Below are positions 46,420 through 57,093 of a stretch of DNA of 64,000 nucleotides, piece by piece (the first letter of the stretch is position 1; each line of letters begins with the position of its first letter). Where the stretch lies: assembly GCA_964023275.1 (NCBI GenBank), contig OZ029917.1, forward strand, positions 31,448,005 through 31,512,004. The letters run 5' to 3'. This DNA comes from Norana najaformis (Eukaryota; Annelida; Clitellata; Crassiclitellata; Hormogastridae). The position numbers were made by a program, and so were the translations under genes. A model generated the notes under the pieces. The model searched no databases, had not been told where the DNA came from, and worked only from the letters and a program-made list of their open reading frames with translations.

Positions 46420-46915
46420 GAAGAGGTAAGTCTTCAACCTTCTCCTGAAAACCTCGATGGAAAGTTCCAGAGCGCAAAGTTCAGCGGGCATTGCATTCCA
46501 CATCCTTGGCCAGACGCGCCAAAAGTTCTGCAGCACGTGGCAGTGGCCCCTCCACACCACACCAGGTTGTGGCTCACACCAGAGCGTATTTGGGACTGCC
46601 CCGGAAATGAAGAGGCCAGTATACAGTCCCTACCCAGGTACATTAGCGCCATGCCATGCAAACACTTATATAACAAGTGTCGTAACCTTGAAGACAATCC
46701 TCTTGCGGACTGGCACCCAATGCAGCTCCCGTAACACATGGGTAATGTGGTCGAATTTCCACGCACCCACAACGAACCTGGCAGCGGCAATCCACACACT
46801 GCAGCCTCCTGATCAGTACCAAGACCACTTCGCACAGCAGGCTGTTGCAGCAGTCGAGTCGACTACTTGCGAGGGCCCGAGCGAGGTAACCGAAGTAAAA
46901 CAACGTCGAACCGAT
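46420..46915 (-). mobile_element. LINE C-terminal fragment, frameshifted
   Basis: In minus-strand frames, LARALASSRLDCCNSLLCEV (46643-46903 frame) is the classical LINE motif after the palm. Another frame continues with a CxGxxxxR-like region, LLYKCLHGMALMYLG and a C-terminal decayed end before FSGEGLKTYLFI. The order fits a CR1/L2-like polyprotein tail; frameshifts show decay. Confidence 0.7.
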
Positions 46916-46959
46916 TAGTACTTGGACGGTTAATTGTCTGGGAGACTTTCATATGGGGC

Positions 46960-47100
46960 GTGGTTGTATAGTGGTTAGTGTGCCAGACTATTGACAAAGA
47001 AGAGAACAGTCCCTTAAGCTAGCCTAGAGGCAATCATGGGAATGAATAGTTAGAAACTTCTAATGCGCCGGTGTCTAATGCACAAGGCATCAGCCGATGA
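46960..47100 (-). mobile_element. LINE/SINE 3' terminal module (inverted)
   Basis: The reverse complement of 47065-47100, catcggctgatgccttgtgc, attagacaccggcgc, is the shared terminal module. On the plus strand at about 46960-46985, gtggttgtatagtggttagt is box A-like, but no clear box B follows. Confidence 0.5.
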
Positions 47101-47159
47101 TCAACAGATGTCGAATTTCAGAAATGAAGAGAATGAATTGTTACCGACTTCGTTTAGAG

Positions 47160-47520
47160 CAGCTAGAATTCGACATGACTCCTGGCAGATCGCATCAAGA
47201 GATAGCAGCAGATATATTTGAATTTGCAGGACTATATTGTCTGGTATACGGACCGGTCTTCTGGTTTGGTTAGAGGTATCTAAATTCAACAAATGTCGAA
47301 TCTCAGAAATGTTCCACGCTATTCTAAGGAAACATGTTCAATTTGACGTTCCAAACAATGTCATGTCAGGCGGTGGATTCCAGTTTGCTATGGAAACGAA
47401 AAACGTTCATCCAAAACTGGGAAGTGAACCATGTCTTCAGCGCACCACACTTTCCATCTTCAAACGGATGTATATATGTTGTTGCAGGTTGCTTGGGCAG
47501 AAATGAAAACCAGCGGTAGT
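47160..47520 (+). pseudogene. Ty3/Gypsy-like integrase core remnant
   Basis: Combining frames gives ordered integrase landmarks: IAADIFEFAGLYCLVY (first acidic residue of the DDE core) near 47200; VSKFNKC and SEMFHAILRKH near 47280; VQFDVPNNVMSGGGFQFA near 47335, where the second catalytic Asp reads Gly; then WEVNHVFSAPHFPSSNG near 47420, immediately before the third catalytic acidic residue. Integrases of LTR retrotransposons insert the DNA copy into the genome. At least two frameshifts separate the blocks, so the gene is inactive. The C-terminal part resumes at 48150. Confidence 0.72.
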
Positions 47521-48014
47521 TGAAATGGCAATATATTTCCAAGCTATTTATAAGGAAAAAGAAATAAGAAATGAGACTCACCTGTAAAGAGAAACGACCT
47601 GGGTGGCCAAACAAACCGCAGAATCTCAACGGGAGGAGAGCTTAACAAAATCTCAACTTCATAAAGACAAGTCATCCACTTCCGAGAGGCAGCAATACTT
47701 TCAAAATGACATGTCACGAGTCGGGCAAACCAGACCAACAGGGTCGACAACCAAAAGCCGGACTGACTTCACACCACGCACACGCCTGTTTAAAGGTTCG
47801 CATTTCCCGCCAGACTACTGGCACTCCTACTCTACAACATCTGTTGCATGTGGCACCCACAGGTAGCATTCTAGCATTCCCTCCAACAGGTAGGCCTACT
47901 GCAACAATGTATGTATGTATCAAAAACCTTTTATAACGCATTTTGAGAACCTCACAAAGCCGAGTCAGCGGTCATATCGATGAAAGCTCTGGTCGTCGAA
48001 TTAATGGAGACATT
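47521..48014. other. Unassigned insert within the Gypsy-like remnant
   Basis: Between integrase core and C-terminal domain lies about 500 bases with no integrase similarity that I can see; it and the LINE tail after it may be insertions. TAGGCCTA is at 47891. Confidence 0.35.
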
Positions 48015-48110
48015 GGTAGTGACACAAAGCACCTCTGTTGAGTTTATCCTCTAAGAGGCGCTTTATAAATCTCAAATTATAATTACAAATTACAATTACA
48101 ATCTAAAGCT
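48015..48110 (+). mobile_element. Solo 3' end of LINE subfamily C
   Basis: agcacctctgttgagtttat and cctctaagaggcgctttata plus aatctcaaatta are nearly identical to the end of the LINE at 52637-53580. It ends in an (attac)n-like tail. No coding part precedes it. It interrupts the Gypsy-like remnant. Confidence 0.85.
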
Positions 48111-48149
48111 GCACAATCATGGTATTTATGAGTTGCGCTAAACTCAACA

Positions 48150-48583
48150 AGCGAATGGTTTATTACCAGAGGAGTTGATATTTGGATTGCATCTCCACAC
48201 ATCGCTTAGTCGTCGCAAAGTAGTCGATAGATCAAACACAGCAAAGATAAAGTTGTGTCTCCATCAAAGAATCCGAATTCACGTCTACTCAAGCCATTTC
48301 ACGTTGGGTGCAAGATCCATTGATCAACACAGCGGAAGTCCAGTAAGAGACAACGTCTATGGCAGAGCCAGACAGCGAACTTACACAGCGAAGATGCCAA
48401 GCGGACGGATCCTTTGGCGTAACCGGCAGGACTATTTAACAGACTGAAGATGGACAATATCCTACACAATCACCATCAACGACGGACTTAACTAGCGACC
48501 CATTAGTTCCTGAGAAAACGGTTCACTTCAGCGAGACCGTAGGGATCTTAGAGCTTATTCTGGACCAACAAATAAGGAGTTAA
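48150..48583 (+). pseudogene. Ty3/Gypsy-like integrase C-terminal region
   Basis: LPEELIFGLHLHTSLSRR near 48165 matches the SPAELLFGRxLRTxLP block that follows the integrase core. GSPVRDNVYGRARQRTYTAK then MPSGRILWRNRQDY near 48345-48440 matches the small SH3-like C-terminal DNA-binding module (..R.Y.V..PSG...RRNR..L). A shifted frame continues to a stop near 48583. It belongs to the same element as 47160-47520. Confidence 0.65.
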
Positions 48584-49300
48584 AAACAAAATAAATTTCT
48601 AAAAATGAAGTTGATATATACGGCGCTCATAATATTACGGACATTTGACATTTACTGCGTACCTGTGCATAGACGCAATATTTTTGGTTCTTCGATCCTT
48701 TGGTGTGCCTCAATTCAAGGTAATGCAGCCTGTTAGGCCTACGCAGACCGAAAACAGACATCTATCAAACTAAAATAATGTTACCGTCTGTGTTTATGAT
48801 AGAAAATGTGGCATCCGGGTGTGTCTCAGGTAAACATTTAAGCCTGTGTCTTTGCAAACAAACACCTAATCTTATACCTATGTATAGCGCCTTTAACGTA
48901 GGCCTGCGACACAAATGCGCTGCCTACACGTTACGCCAGCCCAAATACAGTGTTCCAGTTCAAAAGCAATAGCTACGGCAATTGTGCTATCGGCCTACTT
49001 AGTAGGCCTAATATCAAGTTTTATTAATTTTTAACCACAAACGCAGACACGGGTCTTCGTTTGTCCACCCGATCACGACAATGGAGTCCGTGGCCGTAGT
49101 CCTGACCTCCCTCCAAGGTCAAGGCCGTCGACCTTGGGATTCGTGTAGATCCGATGAGATTTTGTTGGTGTTAGGCCTCCTTATCCCAGATCGGTGGCTC
49201 TTGACTGTGCTCTTCGGTGGATACGAGTATCATACTATTCAGTATCTCCAGCCGACTTCACGTATTCGGCTTCTGGCCTGTCTTATTTGGGCAAAATGCG
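48584..49300. other. Spacer, no gene supported
   Basis: Any LTR of the Gypsy-like element would lie here, but I cannot identify one. TAGGCCTA octamers at 48734 and 49004. Confidence 0.4.
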
Positions 49301-49745
49301 TTTGCTTCGTTGTTTCACCCCAGACCTCTCTCGCGTTGGCCTCAGGTGCTCCTTCTGTCAATAGGGGCTTCATGCGTTCGGTGCTTGCTGTCTCAGACAC
49401 CCTCAATATTCATCAGTATACTGGATACTCTAGCTGTGCCCTATACCCAGTAATGTTGGGCTCTCAGGCCTCCTCAGTGGATGGTTCAAAGTTTTGGAAT
49501 TCACTGCCCAGTTCAGTTCGTTCTGCTAATTCTTTGATGTTTCAGATCTTTCAGATTTCGACTAAAAACCGATCTCTTCCTGGACTCATTTCCTCCGTAG
49601 GCTGTCTCTGTGTCTTCTGGACTCCTCTTTGGCTTTTCGACCCGGACTCACCATGGAATTTGGCTTGGACAATGATTTTGTTTAGCAGCGACCATAGAAT
49701 GATGCCCTGAGCATTATTACAGTGGCGCTATAGACGTTCTTAGAT
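49300..49745 (+). mobile_element. LINE C-terminal region and 3' end
   Basis: The end of a 209-residue frame reads SKFWNSLPSSVRSANSLMFQ, a LINE C-terminal signature (FWNSLP..IR...SL..FK), followed by the tail tgatgccctgagcattatta and cagtggcgctatag. Homology before about 49440 is unclear. No stop interrupts the recognisable part. Confidence 0.65.
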
Positions 49746-49749
49746 TAGA

Positions 49750-49945
49750 TTAGTTTAGATGTAATTCGGGTCTAAACTTAAAACATCTCTTCCAACTTGC
49801 TTACCTGGTGACCCATTAGAATTCGACCCGGCTTCTCCAACGGTTCATGATTTTTGACTCTGATTTGACTTGAAGCGACCATTGACTGATGCCTTGGGCA
49901 TTACGATAACGGCGCTACAGAAGTCTTTAGATCAACGCCACTGGA
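49750..49945 (+). mobile_element. LINE 3' end in tandem with the previous one
   Basis: Matches the inverse of 22845-22975 at roughly 85% by eye, from gaattcgacccggcttctcc to gataacggcgcta. Its beginning encodes a LKHLFQLAYL-like fragment of a LINE C-terminus. It lies directly after another LINE 3' end in the same orientation. Confidence 0.75.
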
Positions 49946-51705
49946 CCACGAGATTGAGAAACATGGCTGCAGATCACATAATTATATCCACAGATTTTAA
50001 GAAGCGAACCTTCTTAAAATCTTAGATTATAGCCAGAAATTAGCTTCAGACCCCAAGTATTGTCCCCAGTATATAAGTGTGGCGATCTTGCAATTGTCAG
50101 TCTTGCACACCAGGATGACTGCGTTGAGCGAGGAGATTGAATTCCTTTCGTGATTCAGATGGATTCATTGTGTACAATTTTACAGCACACAATGAATGGC
50201 AAAATTACTAGTTGTATCTATTTTTGGAATCCGTGTTGGTTCTGACTCCATCCAGATGCGTCTGTGACATCCAATGAACGCCGTGATTACAATACGCGTA
50301 TTTACCAAATGAACCAATCACGTAAAAGCTTTTGTAGACAAAAACGAGAGCTTGGCATACCCAATGATTGGTGAGATTGCAATGCATGTGCCAACTGTGT
50401 GCAGCCAATGACACGACGGTTTCTGTAGCACTTTAGGCATTTTCCAGACGGGCATTGTATATCCAGACATAATCACCAGACAGGCACGAAACGACCCACC
50501 CCCTCGGTCAGTGGTCAGCTGCAACAGGGACGCAGTCGTCGATATCTGATTGCCCGTTGATCGCTACAGGTGGGCAGTTTTGTCGGTCAGATCTTTTAAT
50601 GTCGCAGATTAAAGGCTGCGTCGACCAACAGGAGAAACTTTGTCGCATGTCGGCTAATTATAGAACAGACGTGGCTGTCGGTTAACCGTGCTATCGGTGA
50701 ACCGTAACACTGTTAATTTGCCGGTTCTTGAAACTTGCCGCCGTGGCCATAAAAGTGGGCATACGGCTTGTTTTGCGACAGAGACGTGGTTTTCAATTAT
50801 CGCAATAATTAATTTTAGATTACCTCTTTAGTGCGTTATTAGCAGATAAGAATCAATTCACGCAGCGACCATAGTTGCAGGAACTGCATCAACGACGTGT
50901 ACAGCGTAATAACACGATGGAGGGAAAGGGAAAGTCGCAATTTTGTTTGTAATTGGCGCACGGGGTTATCCACCGATTAAGCAAGCAGTTTTAGACTCAG
51001 AGGCTCAGTAGACTGAACTATAGCCTAGGTTATAAAAATTTGCGATAGCGTCGATGTTTAATAATAAAAGGATGACATTAACTTTACCTACATTTTGGGG
51101 GATCCAACATCTTTCATATTATGCCTTTCAAGAACAGATCGTGCAAAGGTGCTGAAGCATGAGAGTATGGGAGATCTAAAAAGATGTGACACATGGAAAC
51201 GTTTTTTGAGTTATTTCTGGAGAAACACTTTGAAATATCCACCCTTTTACCTTAAAGTGGAACCCCAGAGACTTAAAACACCACGCCACACCAAATCACA
51301 TCACTGAAAAAACTGCATAATAATCAATCAAACCAGTTGAGACCAAACAAAAAACGGACTATGCCAGACCATATAAGAAAGATCAGAAAATAAAAGACAG
51401 CTAGACAAGACCATAGTGACTTTAGCCACCATACCAAAGCCAAACTAATAAGCCGGATTGCACAATATCTAACAAAACACAACCAGACTGAGGTCCAAGT
51501 GAATCGAGATAAAAAAACATTAGGCAAGTAATAATTTCTTAATCAAATCATAATAATCAAATCAAATAATTCAAGACCACACCAGACAGGACCAGGCCAA
51601 TCAAAAAGACTGGCTAAAACGAAGAGTTAAGCCACTCTAAAACCAAAGGAGGTTAGACATACTGCACAAGACGAAATCAGACCAGACCAGAGCAGATTGA
51701 AGTCT
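49946..51705. other. Spacer with an A/C-rich block
   Basis: A degenerate tandem duplication of about 75-80 bases is visible at 50270-50430 (ccaatgaacgccgtgattac against ccaatgattggtgagattgc). From 51300 to 51690 the plus strand is rich in A and C, with many gaccaga-like words and few T. No gene is supported. Confidence 0.45.
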
Positions 51706-51957
51706 TCAAGTTCTCTGCTTTTTGGGAGGTGGGTCCAGTGGTGCCACTTTTCGTTTTGCTGGGCCTCTACCTTCAGTATCCTGCATCAATATGTCATCAT
51801 CCAGTTGAGAAGCATCTGTCTGGGTCTTCCTCTTATCTTCCTTCCGTCTATTCTGCCTTTGGTAATTGAGTTCATAGAAGGTAATCTTCTTTCCATGTAC
51901 TTCTTTCCTCTGTTGCATTCTTGTATCTACAAGAAATCTTTCTTCTTCCACCATCAT
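51706..51957 (-). CDS. Charged 83-residue open frame, possibly a terminal exon
   Basis: The minus-strand frame has the composition of a real, hydrophilic protein end: VEEERFLVDTRMQQRKEVHG, KEDKRKTQT, then a KRKV and PPPKKQRT C-terminus that resembles nuclear localisation signals. It lies in the CpG-poor part of the window. In-frame stops lie not far upstream, and the candidate acceptors there lack a good pyrimidine tract. I do not recognise a family. It could be an exon, a processed pseudogene or chance. Confidence 0.25.
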   Translation of the reverse strand: MMVEEERFLVDTRMQQRKEVHGKKITFYELNYQRQNRRKEDKRKTQTDASQLDDDILMQDTEGRGPAKRKVAPLDPPPKKQRT

Positions 51958-52636
51958 TTGATCATTTGCAGTGTCTCTTCCTCTGTTTTAAGTTCTTCCA
52001 GCTAACCTTCACCCTTTGCTATGTCCACTTCTCAAAAGCTTAAAGTCTTCTGTTCTGATGACCTCCTTCCTCATGGTCCACATTTCCTATGAGAATTTTA
52101 ATTTGTCTTTACTAAGAGTGGTCCTGGAGTTTGGTATGCTGGCAATTGGAATCAAACTCTGAAATGGCTAATGGTTAACTCAGTCGTGTGTAAGTAGTAC
52201 ACATTAAAGTTTGCTAGGATTTCACTGCACAAAATATGAGACTTTGCTTATATTTTTATGGACCTCATCCTTGTCTCTATAGTGTCAAGTGTATTTTCAA
52301 AACTACTTTCTTTTCATCAGAACATTTTACCTAGTGTGATACCTTGCTGTTTCAGTTGTCAGGGCTTTTGCTTCAATTTTCCTCAGCTCTGCTTAGATAT
52401 AATGACTCGGTAAAGCACTGCAGAATGAGTGATCTGGGTTGTTTGCTCTTCTGAAGTGTAAATGGTTTTTGTGTGCTTTATGTGCAGTAAGCAGAAAATC
52501 ATGATGAACAGAACGAAAGACACAAAGTTCAGAAGAAATGCAACTTACTGGTTAAGTTACTTTTTACATGTAATATCTTTTAACAGTGCATGTGATAAAT
52601 TTTGAATTGGGACCCATTGTTGAAGTTGTGTCATTC

Positions 52637-53580
52637 AGTATGCAGACGACACCCAGGCTTATGCCCATGGTCTGGCGGAGGCAGCCCCTGCCCTTGTCCA
52701 GAGGATTCTCGATGCCACATCTGTCCTTGACCTATGGATGTCCTCCAATCGCCTCTGCTTGAACTGTAATAAGACCCAGTTCATCTGGCTTGGTGGCCAC
52801 TTACAGCTCGCCAAGATCGATCTCTCCTCCTTATGCCAAAGATTTCCAGATATCTCCTTCTCTGCTACGGTCCGGGATCTCGGGGTTGTACTGGACCAGG
52901 AGCTTTCCCTGTCTGCTCATGTTAACAGCGTCTCTTGCTCTTGTTTTTATCATCTTCGTCAGCTCCGTACCATTTGCCGTACTCCTTCCTTTCACGCTAT
53001 CTCCATGCTGGTCCATGCCCTCATTTGCACCAGGGTTGACTTTGGGAACGCCATCTTTACCGGCCTATCGCTTGCCATCACTGCTAAGCTACAATCTGTG
53101 CTCAACTCTGCTGCTCGTCTCATAGGGGGCATTCCAAAGTATGGCCACATCTCGTCTTATATTCGTGACACTCTTCACTGGCTCCCCGTCCAGCAGCGTG
53201 TCGCCTTTAAGATCCTCTCCCTCATGCGCAATTGTGTTCTTGGCTCTGCTCCCCTTTACCTCATTGACTTCTGCACTTTGGTCTCCTCGTTGCCGGGCCG
53301 TAGCAACCTTCGCTCGGCCACTCAAGATCTCCCGTTTGTCCCTCGCATGCGTACCGCTGCAGCCCAGTCCAGAAGCTTTGCCTACGTTGGTCCCACTTGC
53401 TGGAATTGTCTCCCTCGAGAATTGAGACTTGAGCTCCTTTCTCTCCCCCTCTTAGTGTTCCGCAGGCGCCTGAAGACTGTACTGTTCAACAGTGATTTTG
53501 CTTTTTCGGGTCAGAAGCACCTCTGTTGAGTTTATCCTCTGAGAGGCGCTTTATAAATCTCAAATTACCATTACATAGAC
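52637..53580 (+). mobile_element. LINE 3' half with intact frame, subfamily C reference copy
   Basis: The frame is open from 52637 to a stop at 53527. It starts at QYADDTQ (YADD at 52639-52650), the catalytic motif of the reverse-transcriptase palm. Next come WMSSNRLCLNCNKTQFIWLG, LGVVLDQELSLSAHV, LIGGIPKYGHISSYIRDTLH, LPVQQRVAFKIL and CWNCLPRELRLELLSL, in the order of CR1/L2-like elements. The copy is 5'-truncated just before YADD, and its 3' end is gaggcgctttataaatctca then (attac)n. It keeps many CpGs (11 in 52741-53040 by count) within CpG-poor flanks, so it is a fairly recent insertion. Relatives are at 45293-45830 and 48015-48110. Confidence 0.88.
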
Positions 53581-53929
53581 AGTCCTTGTCTTATGAGTAA
53601 TTTTTGTCAACACTCCCTAGGTAATACACAAGACGAATTCAATTTTTCATTCTATTGTTAATTGGTTCATGCCACAGATCAAGTTCCAAATCTGTCAGTT
53701 TATGTGGAGTGTGTTTTTGCTGCTGCTGCTGTTGTTAAAAGGCTGTTGGTGATGTACTGCTGACAAGGACAGTGAACTTAAGCACCATCTCATGCATTAG
53801 TAGTTGGATGGGCGGTCAGCCATATGAGACCAGACCATCCGGGCTAACTCAGCCCTCCATCCTTTCAGCCTTCCGGGTCAGTATTGGAGTATCAGTTCAA
53901 GTTTTGAGGTTAAATGTTGTCCTGCTGTT
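53581..53929. other. Spacer, nothing recognised
   Basis: CpG-poor sequence with a GCT/TGC run near 53720. No gene is supported. Confidence 0.45.
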
Positions 53930-54846
53930 GAATTGCTTTGATCATGTTTTCACTTCTGCTGAAAAATTTGTCAAACTGAGGGATCACTCGTTTGAAGAGT
54001 TTCTGCCTGCAAATGGATGGATGCATTGCCACTACCGTTACTATTGCTGGCTTCGTGAAATGAGACACATAAAGTGTCTTTGAGACAGTACCAAATTTTG
54101 ACACATCGTGTCTATCCTCCTAAGGTTAATCCATAGAATTTTTCCGTGTAAGACAAAACGATGCCGGAGAACTCACTTCAGTTGTATTGATGTGTATTTC
54201 ATTAGATATCAAACTCATAAGTCACTTTATTAGATCTGATGCCTTTGAGAAAATCTATTTAAATAAATAAGCTACACTGGACCGTCACTATAACCAGCAT
54301 TGATAAAGCACAAACTCAGATATAACACAATCACAGTTCCCAGATTTACTTATGCACATATGATATTTGAAAGAAAACTCATATAGCCCAAATTAATCGC
54401 TGTGCTGACCTTATTTGTCTCGTTGTTTGCTGAGCTGAAATCGGTTGTGCAGTATACCACTGTAGCTGCTACAAAGCATTAACATCGTATTCCTATACAA
54501 TTTTTAGTGGTGGAGCACTCTCCAAAGTCTTTGCGAGATCTTTATTCTAACATCATTGCCATTTGCCTAGTTGCATCGCTGAAATTGTTTGTTTAATTCT
54601 TTAGGACGATAGCTAGACCTAAACCGCAATGTAAGAGAAGGAAAGAGATGAAACGAATGATGTTCCAGCATCAACTGCGATCTTAGCTGGCTTAGAGACT
54701 GCTTTGAGATGATCTGAAATGAAAGATATTGAGCCTATAAATACTCTGCAGCTATGCAGTCTGTTACATTTTGCTACTAAGCAGCACAACAGCAGCAGTG
54801 AAAAGCAAACGCAACTCAGTGACTTTTTTAACAAAATCAAATACTA
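53930..54846 (+). pseudogene. Possible pogo/Tigger-like transposase remnant
   Basis: Two separated plus-strand pieces suggest this. Near 53955-54080, SFEEFLPANGWMHCHYRYY recalls the CENPB-type DNA-binding segment (..F.ASNGWL..F..R). Near 54660-54846, a frame with one stop ends in EKQTQLSDFFNKI, like the KQT.ITDFF C-terminus of Tigger-family transposases. The catalytic core between them was not found. Weak evidence. Confidence 0.3.
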
Positions 54847-55049
54847 GACTTAGTATTTGAATCTAAATACGAGTGCAACCATTGTGTTTTCGTTTGGACT
54901 GTTTGCCTGCCGGAACGGGCTAGATTGATGATTATGTGGGTGTAGGGTGTTAAATTTTTTTGTCTAGGTGTACAGAAAATTTTTATTTTTCCTGGTCACA
55001 CAGTCCCTTAAATCACCTGTGAGATGTGACCATGAATATGATTTGTATA

Positions 55050-55345
55050 TAGGCGATGAAGAGGTGTGCTAGCAGTAATGCATTTGGTCAATGGTCATGA
55101 TGTTACGGGTTCGACTGCGCGTAATGACCCTGGGAAAGTTGTTTGCTCACGTTGTGCCTCTGTCACCAAGCAGTGTAATTTGGTATTGGTGTAAGCTGGG
55201 CAGTAAAGAACAAGAGCTGCAATGCACTGGCCCGTGTCCAGGCCCTTGGGATTCGTCCATTGCTGGCTCTAGGGCCTAATGAAAAGGAAATGAGCGCCTC
55301 CTATACATCTCACTTGTGGGATATGGGATATTTTACATTTAAAAT
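55050..55345 (+). repeat. SINE, family D copy 2, with tRNA-like head
   Basis: Box B (gggttcgactgc, 55107-55118) is near consensus, and a box A-like gctagcagtaatgc lies upstream. The body matches 45960-46145 closely and ends gtgggatatgggatatttta. It is the more complete of two copies. Confidence 0.8.
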
Positions 55346-55491
55346 GAGATAATGCTGAAATAATGTATAGCAGCTAGTTTTTCCTCAGCAGTTTATAAAT
55401 GCTGATACTTGACTGACATTATGAATAAAGCTCACCATCATGGTAATATTTTCCTGCTTTTCAAACGTTAAAGTATTGTGGTGGGTCCAAA

Positions 55492-57093
55492 ATGTCACAC
55501 AAATGCGTCAACAGCCGTGATAGGTTTTGTTACATCTGCAGTGAGTTCACTTTGAAATCTCAAAAGAAGACAATGACTCCGCTTGTTAAGAAAGCATATG
55601 AACTGTATTTTGAATATAAAGTTGGCGCTCTGGATAAAGGGTGGGCACCTCATATTTGTTGTACATCTTGCACAGTCAATCTCAGAGCATGGATTAATGG
55701 TTCTCAGCCATCTATGTCGTTTGCTGTTCCAATTAAATGGCGGGAGCAAAAAGATCATGTTTCAGACTGTTATTTCCATTTAACGAATGTTTTTAGCCAT
55801 TCCTCCAAAACACTGAGACCACTACCACATGATGACAGTTTTCCTGTGCCCAAGCCACTAGTTGTTTGGACCATCGACGATGTTGACGAGACTGTGACAG
55901 AGGAAACAGAAGACTCCATTTATCCTGATTTCCAACCAATGCAATGCTGTAAGCCTCATTTGATAACTCGGCCTGAGCTAAATGACCTAGGCAGGGACTT
56001 AAATTAATTTAAGCGGAATTGCTGGGCTCTTGGCTTCAGGAATGGAATCTGCTGGCACAAGGAACTAAAGTTTCTGTATTTCGCAAGCGACATGACGATT
56101 TGACCAAGTTTTTAATAAAAACGATACTTTATGTTTCTGCAAAGATGTTGAAGGATTGTTTGGCGAACTTGGTTGTCAACATGATCCGCAAGAATGGTGC
56201 CTGTTCGTTGATTCGAGTTTAAGCCTTAAAGCATTTTTATTACACAATGGAAATATGTGTCTATTAATACCTGTAGGGCATGCTGTGCACATGAAAGAGA
56301 CATTTGATAATATAAAGCTGTTACTGTCATCTATCCAGTACAGTAAGCATAACTGGAATTCATGTGGTGATTTGAAAGTTGTAGCACTTCTTGTTGGGCT
56401 GCAGCTCCGATATACAAAGTACTGTTGCTTCATTTATGAGTGGGACAGTCGTGCAAGAGATTCCTGTTACATCAAGAAGGACTGGCCTTGTTGCAGACGT
56501 TTGGTACCAAGCCAAAAGAACATTCATCACGAACTACTTATTGATCCCGGTAACGTTTTGTTGCCACCTTTTTGAATATAAAGCTTGGACTAGTGAAGAA
56601 CTTTGTAAAGGCATTGAAGAAAAAGGCAAAGGAGTTTAAGTACTTAAAAGACAAGTTTCCTCACTTAAGCAAGGCCAAGATACGAGAAGGCATATTTGTT
56701 GGTCCACAGATCAGGGAACTGATGAATGACATTCATTTTGACGAATTTCTGAATAAAGTTGAGTTAACTGCGTGGCAGTCTTTGAAGGATGTTGTCAGCA
56801 AATTTCTGGGCAATAACAAATCACCAAATTATGTTCAGCTGGTTGAAAAGATGCTTCAAGCATTTCATCTGATGGAGGTAAAAATGTCACTAACAATACA
56901 TTTCTTGCTTTCCCATCTGGATTTCTTCCCAGCAAATCTTGGTGACGTTAGCGATAAAGATGGCGAACGATTTCATCAGAACATTGCCACAATGGAGAAA
57001 CGATACCAGGGTGTGTGGTGCACTAGTATGTTGGCTGATTACTGTTGGACACTGATCAGAGAAGCTCCTGACATCGAATACAAATGCATATAA
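55492..57093 (+). pseudogene. Second copy of the transposase-like protein, three or more frameshifts
   Basis: The first 171 codons from ATG 55492 match the N-terminus of the copy at 5401: CYICSEFTLKSQKK, then PHICCTSC and WREQKDHVSDCYF, so the CxxC pairs are kept. Frame breaks near 56005, 56150 and 56570 divide the rest. Pieces include ELLGSWLQEWNLLAQGTKV, NSCGDLKVVALLVG (the conserved Asp), KLGLVKNFVKALKKK, IFVGPQIRELMND and GERFHQNIATMEKRYQG, ending at TAA 57093. Divergence from the 5.4-kb copy is high, so this is an old, separate insertion. The inverted ends seen around the first copy are at best faintly recognisable (about 54940-55010 and 57200-57290). Confidence 0.85.

Noticed and set aside
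46220-46429. Poly-Tyr frame
   Set aside because: Translation of the (ATT)n microsatellite.
47103-47316. 24-bp direct repeats (atgtcgaatttcagaaatg type) as retrotransposon LTRs or target duplications
   Set aside because: They are too short, lie within the integrase remnant, and lack the other expected signals.
49081-49300. N-terminal part of a 209-residue frame as a host gene
   Set aside because: The C-terminal half is a LINE end with its 3' module; the rest has no independent support.
54619-54840. Minus-strand frame with a signal-peptide-like start (MILLKKSLSCVCFSLLLLCC)
   Set aside because: The plus strand of the same segment reads like a transposase C-terminus (EKQTQLSDFF), and the hydrophobic run is the antisense of a CAG/AAC-rich tract. 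No mature domain follows.
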